A DNA stretch of 64,000 nucleotides from Neospora caninum Liverpool. Its lineage: Eukaryota; Apicomplexa; Conoidasida; Eucoccidiorida; Sarcocystidae. A model generated the notes under the pieces. It worked only from the letters and a program-made list of their open reading frames with translations, was not told the DNA's origin and made no database searches. Where the stretch lies: contig NC_018393.1 of NCBI RefSeq assembly GCF_000208865.1, positions 2,622,714 through 2,686,713 of the forward strand. The letters run 5' to 3'. Positions 1-12,900 of this stretch are shown piece after piece; the stretch's first letter is position 1; each line of letters opens with the position of its first letter. A program made the translations under genes and the position numbers.

Positions 1-1032
1 TCGAGAGACTGTGAGGCCGGCAGTGAGTGATGAAATTGATTTGTCGGTCGAGAGCGATTTTCAAATGCTTATCGATTGCTTCGTATGGAGGAGGACAGTA
101 ATCCTCGATAAACCGCTCAAATGCTGCAGGAGAAAGCAGTCACCCCACTCCAACCCCAGCTGTGCCACTCACGGTGGTCTCCCTCCGAAATGAAGACAAG
201 AGTTAACATGCAAGAAGGCGGTGAAAACGAAGAAACTGACTCAGATGCCACACAGGTGAAGCCCTACACGCCCCAAAGTCGAAAGACAACGAATCCGCTG
301 CGGGCACGCAAAAGGAATCTCCGTAGAAATGTGAACCTGCAGAGTTCATTCCTATCAGTGCTCTCTACTCTGACAAGTCTAGATCACGAGCTTCCTGCTG
401 AAAACAAGAAACGCACATCCGTACGCTCAGCGCTTCTCAGCCGTATCCTCAGTTAGGGCCAAAAACTCCGCAAGGACGCATCGATTTTGAGAGACGACAC
501 GGAAGCCAGGCACGAGTAGAATCTATAGTTCTAGAAACGGAGAAAAGGCTCCGGGTTCGCTGTCTCCAACGCGCGCGATGTTGACTCCCCTCTCTCTGGA
601 TCCGCATCCCTACAAGCTCACCTGTCAGCATCGCGACCGTCCGTGCATTTGTGCCAGTCACCCGCCGTTTCCCCATTTGAAGGCCGATACGTATGACTGC
701 GGGGTGTACCTGGTCCTGCTTGAAATCCATCACCACGCGAGTCTGCAGCGAGACTTCTTCGTCCCGTTTGTTAACGCCTTTCTGTCTCCGGCCTGTTGGC
801 GCGAAACACGCACGTCCTCCGCCAAACGGTTTTGCGTCTCAAGTCGATCGATCCATGTCCATGCAACAACTCATTTATATACATATACTTGCGCAGGCAC
901 CTTGACGACCCTGTAGATACGTATATATACATATACGTATACGAACATGTATATGCATATATATACACATATGTATACCATATGTATATATATATATATA
1001 TATACATACATAGGTGCACTCATTCATGTGCA
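1..1032. other. Intergenic stretch with TA-rich microsatellite
   Basis: No gene is supported here. Short open frames on both strands have no recognisable content or splice structure. Positions about 915-1014 form an imperfect TA/CATA-rich simple repeat. The left edge falls inside sequence with no identifiable feature. Confidence 0.5.
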
Positions 1033-1985
1033 TTATGAGGCCCAATGCCGAGACTGCGTCGCCGCCGTCTTACTTTGTTGCCGTTTGAGGATCGGCACCC
1101 CTTCGGCCGTGAAGGAGCACATGGGAATGACCGATCGGTCATAGGGGGCTAGATGGCTGAGGAATCTCAAGTGGCTGTGGCACTGCACGCTGGAGCCGAG
1201 GGCCTTGTTGCTCTCCTGTCCCCGTCCAGCTCCGCCTACTAGAGTCCCGCCAGGTCCATGGTGGTTTGTTGCACTTCCTCCAGGAGGCGACGGTAGAGCG
1301 GGGCCTTGACTCGGCAGCGCGTTACCCCCCGGAGATCCGCTCGCAGGGGTAACGGAGAGCACTGAGGGCCCACCCGATCCTCCACAGGCCACACTCGCTC
1401 CTCCACCTACAGGCGACAGCAAGTGTGAAGACACACTTTGGGCCCCACCGACACACGTTTTGTCAGCCTTTCGACGAGACTGTACCGCGTGGTGATCCTT
1501 GGGCGCGGACGCGGGGGCAGAGGAAAAGCTGCTTGAGTACGGAGAAGACGACGAAGACAAGCAGGAAGCAGCGCTGATGGCAGAAGAAGACGAGGGAGAA
1601 GTAGACATCGAGACATGCTCAGGAGTCGAACCGCCGTGGGCAGCCCCCCCCCCTGAGGGGGGAAGAATGCCGTCGGTTAACATGATCCCTGGCGACGGCC
1701 TCTGTTGTTGAGGGAACTGTTTGAACAAACACGGGAAAAGAGGAAATGTGGGAGTTCCTGGAGGCGAACCGGCTTTCTCCAGGAACTCTCCGACAAAAAG
1801 CAAGACAACAACGGGGGCTGTCCGATATCGCTGAGGAGGGCCGAGGCACGCGCTGCTGACGCTCGCACGTCGCTCTCTCCATTTCCGAGGAGAGAGCGCG
1901 TGGAAACGGGTGTCTGTTTTGAGACGTACCCTTCTACTTCGTCGTGAGAAAGGTTGAGGAATATATCCAATTTTGACAGCTGGTC
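1033..1985 (-). CDS. 3' end of an unrecognised Ser/Gly-rich protein gene
   Basis: Probable last two exons of a minus-strand gene. The terminal exon runs down to a TAA at 1035-1033 and encodes a low-complexity Ser/Gly/Pro-rich stretch of about 200 residues ending in a more ordinary basic tail (…QSRHWAS). Upstream, about 1985-1930, a short exon-like segment reads LSKLDIFLNLSHDEVEG; it has a CAG acceptor before it and a GTACGT donor after it. The donor leaves phase 2, so the terminal exon most simply starts near 1706, after a long pyrimidine tract; a start at 1787 would need phase 1. No domain is recognised, no start codon is visible, and upstream exons were not found. It could also be a chance open frame in GC-rich DNA, but the paired splice signals argue for a real gene. 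Confidence 0.35.
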
Positions 1986-2049
1986 CGTCTGTTGAGATGG
2001 CCGTGCCCAGAGAGGGGCCAGCACAAATGAGTTACGAAAGGCGGATTAC

Positions 2050-3830
2050 AGGCTTTGCGAGAAAGGCGAGCAGGCGATACACACACCAGACGCCGAAGGG
2101 ACTACGACAGAAAAACGATACTGGGGAGTTGGGGACAAACCGCAACATGGGAAGGACAGAAATCTCAGTTCAAGTCCGGTGGCGAACCAGCAGTGGCAGA
2201 AAGGGGCCTTGTCTCTGGTAGCCGGTGGGTCCGAGTTGCCTCCTCGAGAGTGGTAAAGTTGTTCGAGAAACGGGGCAATGCGCGAGAAGGATAGAGAGAG
2301 AAGGCTCATGGGGAAACGCGCGCGCACACAGGAAAAGGAAGAAAAAGGAGGGTTTTTCGAAGGCGAGCAGGCGCGAGGGTGAGCCGACCCAGAGAAGCCG
2401 CTAGACTTAACTCCAGCGCGCCTCCGTGCATGCGCAGCAGCAACTCGATCCGGCGGCGCGGAAAAAACCGAAAATTCTTCCTGGGGGTACAGAACAATTC
2501 TGTGTCCTAGCCATATCGCAGGGGTAACACTCAGCAAAAACTCTTCAGTTTAGGCTGTGCAGCTACCTCGCTGTCGTATCGTGCATTGACACAGCGCACC
2601 CGGCGTGTGCCCGCTTTCGGGCAACGCGAGGAATGTACAAGGCAGCCTTCCCAGATCGACAAAGAACAGAGAACCTCTCTCCGATGACCGAGCAGCGCTG
2701 TCATCTAAATAGTAAGGGGAGAGTCCCGTCGTCATGGGAACGTTTTCTTGGCTGCCGAGAGGATCCAAAGTTTCGTTTCCGCGTCACGGAGTGTGACGCC
2801 CAAACCGGTTCCAGCTCGTGCACACACTGTAGCTAAGCCTTGTTCATGAGCCTCGAGACTGGATGTGTGCAGAGTTTTCTAGCCGTCCTGTTTCCGATCC
2901 GTCTTTGACAATTCAATGGTACACACCTCCATCTAGACATATCACAGATCGAATTAAGTTCTACGATGTTGGGTCTTTCGTCCCCGCATTCTGTTCCTTG
3001 GCGATACGTCAAACGAAACGTTGCTTGCTGCATCCTCGTGTACGTTACCGTATAACAAGTGATTCAGGCATAGAGGGATTTGAGCGGCTAGCCTAGATAG
3101 TTTCACTGGCATGCGTGATGTGTTCTGGGGGTCTTCCTCACAGCGCCTCAGTCAGACAGCAAGAGTTAATACGTGGTAGATCTGCAGCCGGGCGTCAGAA
3201 AGCCTGGCGGGTATCCTGTGGAGAACTGCCGAGACAGTCTCTCCCTTTTGGGCTTCCGGAGTTTTTGCGCCCACGGAGCGGGTTTTCCCCGGAAGGGTAG
3301 GGAGCTCTCGTGCAATGTCCAGACTCAAAAAGTGCTGCCAGTACAGTAGCTTAGGAAACGATCTCGTGTCCGCACAACGTGGCCAAAAAAGAAGCGCACA
3401 CTTTCAGAAACGGGGGGAAACATCAGGGCGAAGAATGATATCAGTCTCGTCATTGGCATGGCAGCGGCCCCATGATGGAGACTGGATATCAATCGGCCGT
3501 TCCCCGGGGGCGTCGCTGATTTCATGCACGGGACACCAAACAGCGTCGACCAGCGGCCTCGGGAGGAAGGAAAGGGGCGCCGCGCTTGCATCTAGGACCG
3601 CCCTAAAGCCGGAAACTAGAACTTGCACATCTGTGTCGCCGGACAGCCTGTATCCCTAACTGGAGACGCCTCCAAGGTAGCTGAAGCGCAAGTCTCTACT
3701 CCCAGTTCTTTGATGATCCTACTGCCTCTGACTCCTGAGGCGCGACAGCTTGGCAATGCATGAATACTTCGTACTCTATAGCTACAGTCTGAAAATAGGC
3801 CGTCGACTTATTTTGCAGGCCGCTCCCGAG
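2050..3830. other. Non-coding stretch, nothing identified
   Basis: No exon is supported on either strand. The 163-codon minus-strand open frame at 2537-2046 has no recognisable motif and no matching splice neighbours. It is probably intron or flank of the adjoining minus-strand gene. Confidence 0.4.
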
Positions 3831-3869
3831 TCAGAGTTCCGAGTTAACTTCTGACACCGTCGGCGGAAA

Positions 3870-4430
3870 CTTATGTTCTGGGAAGACGCCAGCGAAACCG
3901 CCAACGGTTTCAATAAATTCGGCAAGAGGCTTCCCCTGTACCATACCCGTCTCTTTCTCTTCTTTCCATACTTCTGGGCCGACGATGTTTGTGCCCATGT
4001 GCAGCTGCCTGGCAGTCTCAACTGCAATGGCCTGCTGATCGCCTGTTATCATGATCACACGAATCCCCAACTCGTTTGCCCTCTTGATTGTAGCGGCAGT
4101 GTCTTCACGAGGCGGGTCGAACAACGACAAGTACCCAACAAGCTGCCAACGGGGTGCGTTACCAGCCACACCCTCTGGCAGAGGTTTCACTGCAACTCCG
4201 AGAGTCCGAAGTCCCCGCTTTGCTTTATTCAGAATCAGTTCGTTCAACCGCTGACGCAGCTCCTGGTCTTCGTAGCAGACGAGGTCCCTGATTACCTGCG
4301 GAGCGCCTTTTGTCGTCACGAACTTCTTCCCGTCCGGGCCAACTACAGTCGCCTCGGTTCTCTTGTCGACAGGGTTGAAATGCCACTGGAGCGATAGTCC
4401 TTCTACCTCGGTGGCCCCGCACTCCAGGCG
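3870..4430 (-). pseudogene. Orphan exon of a P3A-type plasma-membrane H+-ATPase
   Basis: An uninterrupted minus-strand frame of about 187 codons encodes the nucleotide-binding and hinge part of a proton-pumping P-type ATPase. Visible landmarks, in order: FNPVDKRTEATV; the N-domain signature TTKGAPQVI; the DPPREDT hinge motif; and the P-domain segment VIMITGDQQAIAVETA. It ends at VFPEHK, just before the part that should carry the GDGVNDAP motif. Neither the phosphorylated-Asp motif (DKTGT), the TGE motif, nor any transmembrane segment of such an enzyme was found in the flanks on either strand. The right-hand limit near 3870 has no convincing donor (AAGTTTCC). P3A pumps in this lineage energise the plasma membrane. 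A partial duplicate or relic is the simplest reading; an exon of a gene whose other exons were missed is possible. Confidence 0.6.
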
Positions 4431-4439
4431 CTTTCAACA

Positions 4440-6979
4440 CCGACGCGAGCACTCCTTCATACTGGTGAATGACCCAGTATACCTCTGTTCTCTCAGCCGT
4501 GGCATTCATATTGCCTGTACTTTCGCACACATCAACGTAATACGCTCCTGGGGGAAATGTGTTCGTCCCGATTCCTCTTCACCATGGCGCAAGGGCTGCG
4601 GTGTTAGTCTGTGTTAGTTTTAAGACCGAGAAGAGAAAGAGACCTGGTGCGTTTCCGGCTCTCTTCACCTTCGCCCAATCCCTACGGTAAACGGTAGCCG
4701 GCGAGGACGTGCTTTGCTTTCTGAGGTAGGAGAGTTGCAACCAGCGTTCACGGAATCCCGATAGAGAGAGCAAGTGTACTCTCAGATCAGAATGAGGAGA
4801 GTGTAAGGAATAGGAAACAGGAATGTTCCCCCGCATTGCTGAAGATGCTGTGATTCCCTGGTTTTTGTTCCGAATGCACCAACACCGCTGGGGACGTTGC
4901 AGCGATGTAAACCGTGGCGCAAGCAGGTGTCATCCGCGGTAAGAGACTAGTTCAGTGCTCAGGTGCTGCTACTGCCATAGCCCAGCGATTATGTGATCTG
5001 TGTGGTGCACAGTTCTCGGTCACCTTTTATGAGAACGGATAAAAACCAGCGGGGCTCGTAGGCTGGCACCGTTTGCTTTCCCGTCTACCAAGAGGAAGTC
5101 CTTCCATAAACACTTCCTGCCTCTCAGGGGTACCGTGACCGTTGCAGTCGATGGCGTCTGCAGGTGGATGATGAATACCGGCGGGTTACCCGAAAAAAGT
5201 AGACGAATGAGGCGGCTGTGCCCATTCGCGCTTGGCGATGGAGCATATTTTGGGTTCCATTTTTCAATAAAAGGCTCAAAGTATGGCCCGGCGTCCAACA
5301 AGTGGCGCAGATAACCTGAAAGCGTCACGGGGGGCTTACCTTTATTGCCTTATTTCTATATTCTTGGACTGGAGGACTCGCTCTTTCCTGCTTTGTTTCT
5401 TCAAAACTTTGCATGCTGGCAGGCAACTTTGTCAAGCGCTCTTTTCCCGTTTCTGGGCACCGTGACCTCTTCTGCATCTGTGGTGTTGGGAATTTCCGTT
5501 TTTCTCCGCCCTCCTTCCTTTCGCGCGTCCGTCGACGCGAACAGCTGTGATGGTCATTACCTACCGTCGGCAAAAAGACCTACCTGTGGTGCCTGTCCGC
5601 GAAAAGTGAGGCAGATGCGCCAGCTTTGACACTGGTGAAGCAGCTCTTCTTTTCGATTCTCGAGACGCGCGTCGATGCGCACAGGAAATTCGTGTCTGAG
5701 AATCGACGAGAAGGAAAAAACCGGGGATCTGCCATTTTCAGCGCAAACAAATCGAGTGGGTGTTTTTTGGGTGTGCCTCGTGATTTTCCATCGGTGACAC
5801 TGACACGAACAGGCCTTCATCCGCTCAAACACTTCCTTCCGCCAAACTCACTTATCTCATGTCGACACACCGCAAAGTCTGCCTTTCTTTGCTCGCTCAA
5901 TTCTTTTCCGAGTTTTCTGTTTCGCACATCCATTGCCTCCATTTTTACCACAGATGAGAAAGTAGACGCTCGCCTTTCCTCTCCTGCGTCTGTCGTGTCG
6001 GGAGTGTCTTTTTTCAAATGCCCGAGGTCCTCCTTTCCAAAGACGACAGGATATACATTCGGGCGACGCGGACAAGAGGCAACCGGCCTGGTCACACGCA
6101 CACGCCATCATTTCCCCTTTGTTCATCTCGCTGTTCATTCTCTCTTCTCTCGCTGGTAAAAACTAAAAGCAAACGCTGGTGAAGTCCAACCTCGTGTCTC
6201 TCTGAATCGGACCGACTTTCCACCAAGTCGCACCTTTCGCCAGTTGTCTTTTTCCAGTTTCAAAAAGGCGGAATTTCAGTGTCTTCCTCTGCCGAATTCT
6301 CTCCTCTTCCTCTTCGTCGTAAGTCTCTCTTTCTGTGTTTTCCCGATTATTTAACAGCAGCAGGCCTCAGTGTAGAGTCAGTGTGCTGGCTTTTAGACTC
6401 GAGGCCGCGCTGAGCGCCTCGTCAAAGACAACTCCTGGTGGTTCCTCAAAAGTCCGATATTTTGCATTCTAAGTTGGCTATCCATTTCTCCTCTTTTCTC
6501 TCCTTCATTCTTCAGTTCCGTGGTGATTTGACAGCTGGGCGGTCGGAAAAAACCCGCACCGACCTCTCGGATGTCACCGAATTCCAAGAGAGCTCAGAGG
6601 CCGCTCAGTCCATGGCACCTTTCATAAGTTGCTTCCTCACCTCCATCGAGTTTCATAGGATGGGCTCCCGCCTGTTTTTTGTCCCTACCACGGGGCCCAC
6701 CCCCGCACGCAAATTTCCCTTGAGATTCACCTGCTTTCCTTCCAGCGCTCGGTTCCTTGCCAAAACACACGTGTCTGCTGTAGCCCCCCTCGCGCAAAAA
6801 CGAAAAGCATGAAGCTGTAGAGAGGGTCACGTGCATTCCAGTACTTTCAGGGACTCCGTCCTACCGACGGCTACGGAAATGCATGTGTGTGCGTAGGAGT
6901 ATCTGCGTAGGTGCGGCCGATTGCCTGCAGCTTTGACTGTATCTTTTGGTTCTCTCGCAGTTCACCAACCTCTGTCGAG
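4440..6979. other. Intergenic and probable 5' flank of the VID27-like gene
   Basis: No coding exon was found. From about 5340 onward the plus strand is pyrimidine-rich, with runs of CT and TTTC, as is common in 5' untranslated leaders of this lineage. It probably holds the promoter and leader of the gene starting at 6980. No TATA-like core element can be assigned. Confidence 0.4.
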
Positions 6980-9900
6980 ATGCTCAGCGGGCTCATCAGC
7001 GGCCTCTGGCGCTCCTCAGCGGGGTCCGCCGACGAGGTGCGAACGACAGTGGGGAGCCCCAGACGGCCTCTCTCCGGCAGTTCGGATTTGGCAAATGCCC
7101 GAGGTAAGGTGCTCTGAAGCGAAAGGGAAACAACCCCGATGCACCACCCAACTTTGTTCTTTCTAACTCACTCTCTGCCGTTGCTCATCAACCTGCACGT
7201 AGACGCATGGATAGGTACAACACAGCTCGGGAAGTGGCTCTGGACATTCCCACGGTTCCGGCCTTGCGCCGCACCGCGACACTGTTTTGGGGTCTGTCAC
7301 CGTCGTGAAGAACAGAAAAGGAAAGACAGTGGTAACACATCGTCGGCCGCATGCACAGAATGCTGTTCGCTGTTGATGTGTACGGATGGCCCATTCGTAG
7401 CTCCACATGTCTGTCTCCTCGCCCGTCTCTGGGTGTTGACGTGCCGTGTATCTGGGCATCTGCGTGCTCGAGCTCCTCAGTGAGATGAAGTTTTTAAAGT
7501 GCGTGTGTTCATCTCTTGAGAGACACTTTGGATGGGCGTGCGTGGACTAGCAAAAGGGTTCGAGACGCCGCACGTCTTTCGCGGTCGCTGAGCGACTTAC
7601 GCGTGTGTGCCGCAGCTCGGGCCGCTGCAGCAGCCCCTCTCTGCCCCTCCCGATCCATCTCCATCGTTCTCCATCGTTCGTCTCCGTTCTCTTGGTCTCC
7701 ACATTCTCGCCACTTCCTTTTGTTCCTCGCTCCGCCCCTTTCTGCCGCTTCGTCTCTCTTGTTTCCCCACGACTTCCCTGTGTCGTGTCCCGTAGCCTGT
7801 GCCCACATGGTTTTCTCTTCCCTCCTAGCTTCCGTCTCGTGCTCCTGTCCATGCTGCTCTCTACGTCCTTCCTCTGCGCCCTCGGCACATGGCGCGCCGG
7901 CAAATAATTCCTTTTCGTTTTTGCCAGTCAGCCTCTACTTAGTGCGGGGTGCACACGCGACGGAGCTCTTCGTCTCTGCCTCGCTGGCCTTCGAGAATGA
8001 TGGAGAACGCGTGCTGGTCATTCGAGGGGTGTCTGAAGAAGGGCGGGAAAGCGAAGAACGCTTCCCATGCCCTCTCATCCGCCGCGTTCGCCATCACCAA
8101 TCCGACATGTTCCAGTGGATGGTGGTCAGCGGCAAATCGAAAGGAGGTAAACTCGTGCGTGAAAGGGGGTCCAAGAACGAACGAACGGACTGCATGTGCA
8201 CGCAAATGCGCCAACCTCGCTGTCTGGTTCTGGAGCTGCCAAACACCTGCGACCTCTGTTAACATATAGTTATATATATATGCGTGCATGCATGTGCAAA
8301 TCTATAAGGCACCGGCACCCGCAGGTATCGAGATGTATTCACCGCCGCACGTTGATTTTCTATGTAGCCCAAGCGGCTCTTCTTCCTCGGGTGGCATTCT
8401 CTTTCTGCTTCCCCTTCTCCGAGTCGGCGAATGCGCCGGGGCGCCGCCTCTCCGGCGATCGGATCTCGAAGTTTTCAGGGCCTCTCCGAAACGGGCACGC
8501 ACATGCCAGTGCGCCACAAAAACGTATTCCCATTTATGTCAACATTTATATACATGCGTGCGTACAACGGGATGTAAGTCAACATGCAAGTGCAGCTATT
8601 TGCACATCGCTGCATAAACCTATCGTCTTTATACAACTACATGCAAAAACATACATATATATATGCATATGTATAGGGGTGAGTCTGTGGACGGCTGTGT
8701 TTTGCAGACGACGTGGGAGATGAGTACGGCCTGCTGTTTGAGCGCGATGAGTACGCGTGGCTGTTTGAGAGGGTGCTGATTCAGAATCTGTGCGCAGAAG
8801 CTGACGAGTTGCTGGCGATCGAAGGCTCTCTTTCCGCGTACAGGCGCCTCGAGAAGAAGTGGGAGTTGCTCTCGGATCGCGTCGCCTGCCGCCTGGTTCA
8901 ACGGCCCCACACGCTCGAGGGTTTTCTTCTGATTCGCGACGCGCAGCCGCAGGAAAGTCCTGAGAAGTCGAAATCGGATGGCGGCGCTCCCACGAGTGAG
9001 GACGCGACGCAGTGGCAACTCTCGCTGTCCTACGACGAGTTCATCACCATGGACTCGCAGAAGAAGCAGATACAATGGTGGGGGCCTGGGGCGCTCTGTG
9101 CGGAGGGCGAGGAAGACGAGGGCGGCGGCGAGAGACAGCTGTTTGAGTTGCGGCTGCAGGAGGCGGAAGTGGGCACAAAGCGAGGAGACAGTGGAGACGA
9201 CAGGAGCCACCAGTTCTTTCTCCTCATCCAAAAAGTTATGATGGAAGCTGCGGAAGGCGCACGCGTCGACGACGCGGCCCTTCAAACTGTCCAGGCCATG
9301 GAGGCGTCTTTTGGATACGAAAGCGACGCCTTTGACCGCACCGTGAAAGGTGAATCTTTCCACCTTTTTTCGCCTTCCTCGTTTCGCCTGCTCAGCACGG
9401 CGCAACCTTCTCTGTCTGTGGCTCTGCGCCTTTCCCTGCGCCTGTCGCTTTTCTCGACGTGCGTTTCGAGTCGTCGAGGCCTCGGGGAGCCCTCGCGCGT
9501 TCTGTACTGTCCCTGCCTGGCCGGCGTTTTCTCGCGCCTTGAGGCCTCCCGCTGTTTCTTCGTATATTCTTCGAGATGGACTCCGGGCTTAGATCTTGAA
9601 TTTTTTTACCACTACTGGTTTAGACGTTGAATGCGTTTCCCGGATCCGCGTTCTCTTGTGCTAGCAGAGCACGGTTAAGACACCTCTTGAACCACAACCA
9701 CCTGAACACCACGGTGGCCGCCGTCTCGTTCCTGCCTCGCGTTTCGGCCAGCGCCCGCGCGTGTGAAGAGGGCGTGGGGATTTTGAGTCGCGTTTCCCCT
9801 CGTTTCTTTCTCTGCAGCTCGCGAAGAAGACTTTGAAGTGGAGTGGGACGACGCTCAGTCGGAGGAGGCGACAGATGAAGAGACGGAAGCGAGCCTCCCT

Positions 9901-12900
9901 CTCGTTCAGCGCGACCCCACGCGGTGAGAGTTGCTGGCGTGTGTTGACCGTTTGCACTTCCTTCTTCCCAAAGCCTTGTCTCGTGCGTTTCCTTGTCTTC
10001 CCTGCTCGTCCCTTGGGATAGGTGCCGCGCGGGCCTGTCGTCGCTCTCTTGGCAGCTGTCGCGTTCTTCACACTTCTCGTCCGGTCGCGCTTTGTGCGAG
10101 CCGTGTGGCGTAGACGCGTTTGCATGCGCTCCCTCTGTTATGCAGTTGCTAGCTCGGTTCCCCTAGTCCTCTCACGCGTGCGCCTTGGCGTGTTCTCCGT
10201 CTTCTCTTCTCAGCGACGTGTGGGCGAAGTGCCCTGACGCGATGCTCTACAAGCAGATGAATGTCGGCAAAGACCGAACTTTCGTTTTCCGACAGACCGG
10301 ACAGGCGTCTCGACACCGGAAAAACGACGTCCAGGTTCTCGCGTAAGCCTTGCGCGTTCCACAGATTGAGCGACGCTCCGGTGCATATTCGCTTGTCACT
10401 GTTGTTGCGTCTGGGTTCGCCGGTATCTTGAAGCGACAGAGCCCCAGGCGGAGACGCTCTTTTCGCCGCCTCGTGGGCAGCCGCCGGGTGGGCCTTCCTC
10501 GACGTCGCCTTGTATTTTCGCTTTTGTTTTTTTCCCACTCTTCGCGTCCACGTGTTGCTCTCTTTTCGCAGATTCGATGAGTTCGGAAAGACCCGCACTG
10601 TCGCGACACTCGACGATTCTAAGGTGCGAATAGGAAAAACAGGGGCTCTGTGGCGACCAGAGAGAGACGTGGAGGGGAGACCGGAAAGGGGGGAAATACA
10701 GAGAGGGTAACGGTGGAGACGCTTCCGGAGCAGCTGGTTCCTCCTGGAGCGCCTCGCGTTGATATAGCTCCCAGACATGGTGTTTTTCATCGGTTATCTT
10801 CGATTTCTCGGACCTCACAAAGTCGTATCTCTGCACTGCTTCTTTACTAGTGCCTGTCGCTTAGACTTCACGGCTTCTGCTAGTTCTCTTCTCTCCCGCT
10901 CCGCAACGCCACGCGCTCTCCCGTGTCCTGTGCATCCGTTCTGTCCTGTGAGAGACTGTCCGTCTCATTTTGTTCTCATGGTCCGAAAACTGTCGCTTTT
11001 CACTGCGCTACCCCAGAGCCGCCTCGCCACACTTGCCACGAGAGTGGATTCCTCCGTGATGGATCACTATTCTGCCACCTGGCACGACGCGCGTTCCTCT
11101 ATCGAGATGCGCATGCAATTTGGCAGCTCAACCTTTACACATCTATACATATATGTAGGCATATGTATACACACACACACACACTTCGAGGTGCACTCGG
11201 GTTAGGTATGTCTAGATGTGAGTAGGGGGGTGCTGTAGCAGCGTGTGTCTCCATGCACATGCATGTGTTATTATGGATATACACAATGCATATATTATTC
11301 AATATATGTATGCACTTCGCGCGTTTGTTCGTGTCCGCAGTTCGATTTCAAGAAGCACCACGTCAACCCGGCGACGGCGCTGCTCCATGATGGGGTAAGA
11401 GGGTCGTTTTCCTCTTGACTGCCAGCCCTAGGACGCTTCGTCTTTCTGAGCGGTAGATAAATATAACTCCAGTTATACATTCCTCGATTCATGTGAATTA
11501 AAACGCTCAATACGAAAGAGAGAGTTGCAGCATGCAACAAAACGCCCTTCGTGGAAGGCAGAGTGACGTAGGGACTGACGCCTGCCGCCGGCTGCTCGAC
11601 AGTGCGACCGGCTTTGACAGGTGTCTCTTCTGCGCGTCGATGCATGCGTGTTGAAACGTATGGAAATAATCTAAATCTGTATCCGCGCAGGTGCATGAAG
11701 TATTATATAGATAAATCTGTATTCGAAAACCTGGTGCGTTTCCACTGGTTGCTTGGTTCGTTTCGCCGCGGTCTTTTTCTTCTCGCTCAAGAGAAACGTT
11801 TCACCCAGTGAATAGCCCTGTGTCTGTTTTCCGGGTGGAGCGACACGGTCTCGTTCCCGGCGGAGGCTAGCGGAACTCATCTTCCATGGAATAGATAGGC
11901 TGTCTTCACATGGTCCTCCGCAACCTCTTTTTTATGTATATCTCTGTCTATATATGTATACATATATATGTCGATTGGAGCCTGGTGTGAGGCGCAGCTG
12001 GGAACTAGGTCTGTGAGGCAGTCGCTCCCAATGTCTGGATGTTGTCTTAAAGGGACGTGGCAGTTTCCTCCCTCTTGTCTTGCGTGTCTCTGTAGGAGCG
12101 GAAAATGATTCTCGTCGACGAAGGACGAGAGAACGTGTACATGATGGACGTCGAGCGCGAACAAATTGTGCAGACGTGGGATGCAAATCACATGAGTGTA
12201 CGTACAGCCCCGAAGCGGCGCATGCAGATCGTAGCCGAAAAACAAAGCTTTCCACCCTTCTTCGAGAAACGCCCCGCAGTCTCGCTGCCGAAGCCCAGCG
12301 CCTTCGGTTTGAGTTCTTGCCTTCTGTCCCCTCTCCTCCACGTCTTCTGTGTTCACTGCGCACGTCCTGGCATGCATTGCTCTCTTATTTTCATGCAGAT
12401 CGGTGGTGTCATGCCGTCAAGGAAAGATGGAAACCAATCGCACGATCGAACATTTGTCGCCTACAATCCACAAGCCATCTTCTGCATGGACACTCGAGAG
12501 GCAGCAAGAGCCAGGACACACACCATCTCGTATGCCTCCAAAGTAAACTTCACCTGCGGAGGTATCAAACGACTCCCGTCCAGAGCCAGTCACCCGGGCA
12601 CAAATATATACATCTACATCAATGCGCACATGTCTAGATACGTACAATGTTATAGGGATGAAGACGCAGCAGTCGCGCTTCTACCGTGATACCTAGAACC
12701 TAGATGCAGGGGCCCATCGCTACAAGATGTGGATCTCTGCATATCTACTTACAGCCCCATCGTGATATATGTCAGCATGTGTATAGGCGTATATATATAT
12801 ATTTTTTTTTTTCTTGAGACAAGGGGGTTTTTTGGTTTTGTATCTGAGAGCAGCATCCACTGAAGGAGAACCGCCTGCAGCAGCATATGTATATATGGGT

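Noticed and set aside
7516..8262. Plus-strand frame of 248 codons read as one gene
   Set aside because: Only 7928-8146 is an exon of the VID27-like gene; the upstream part is intron with Ser/Pro-rich chance frame.
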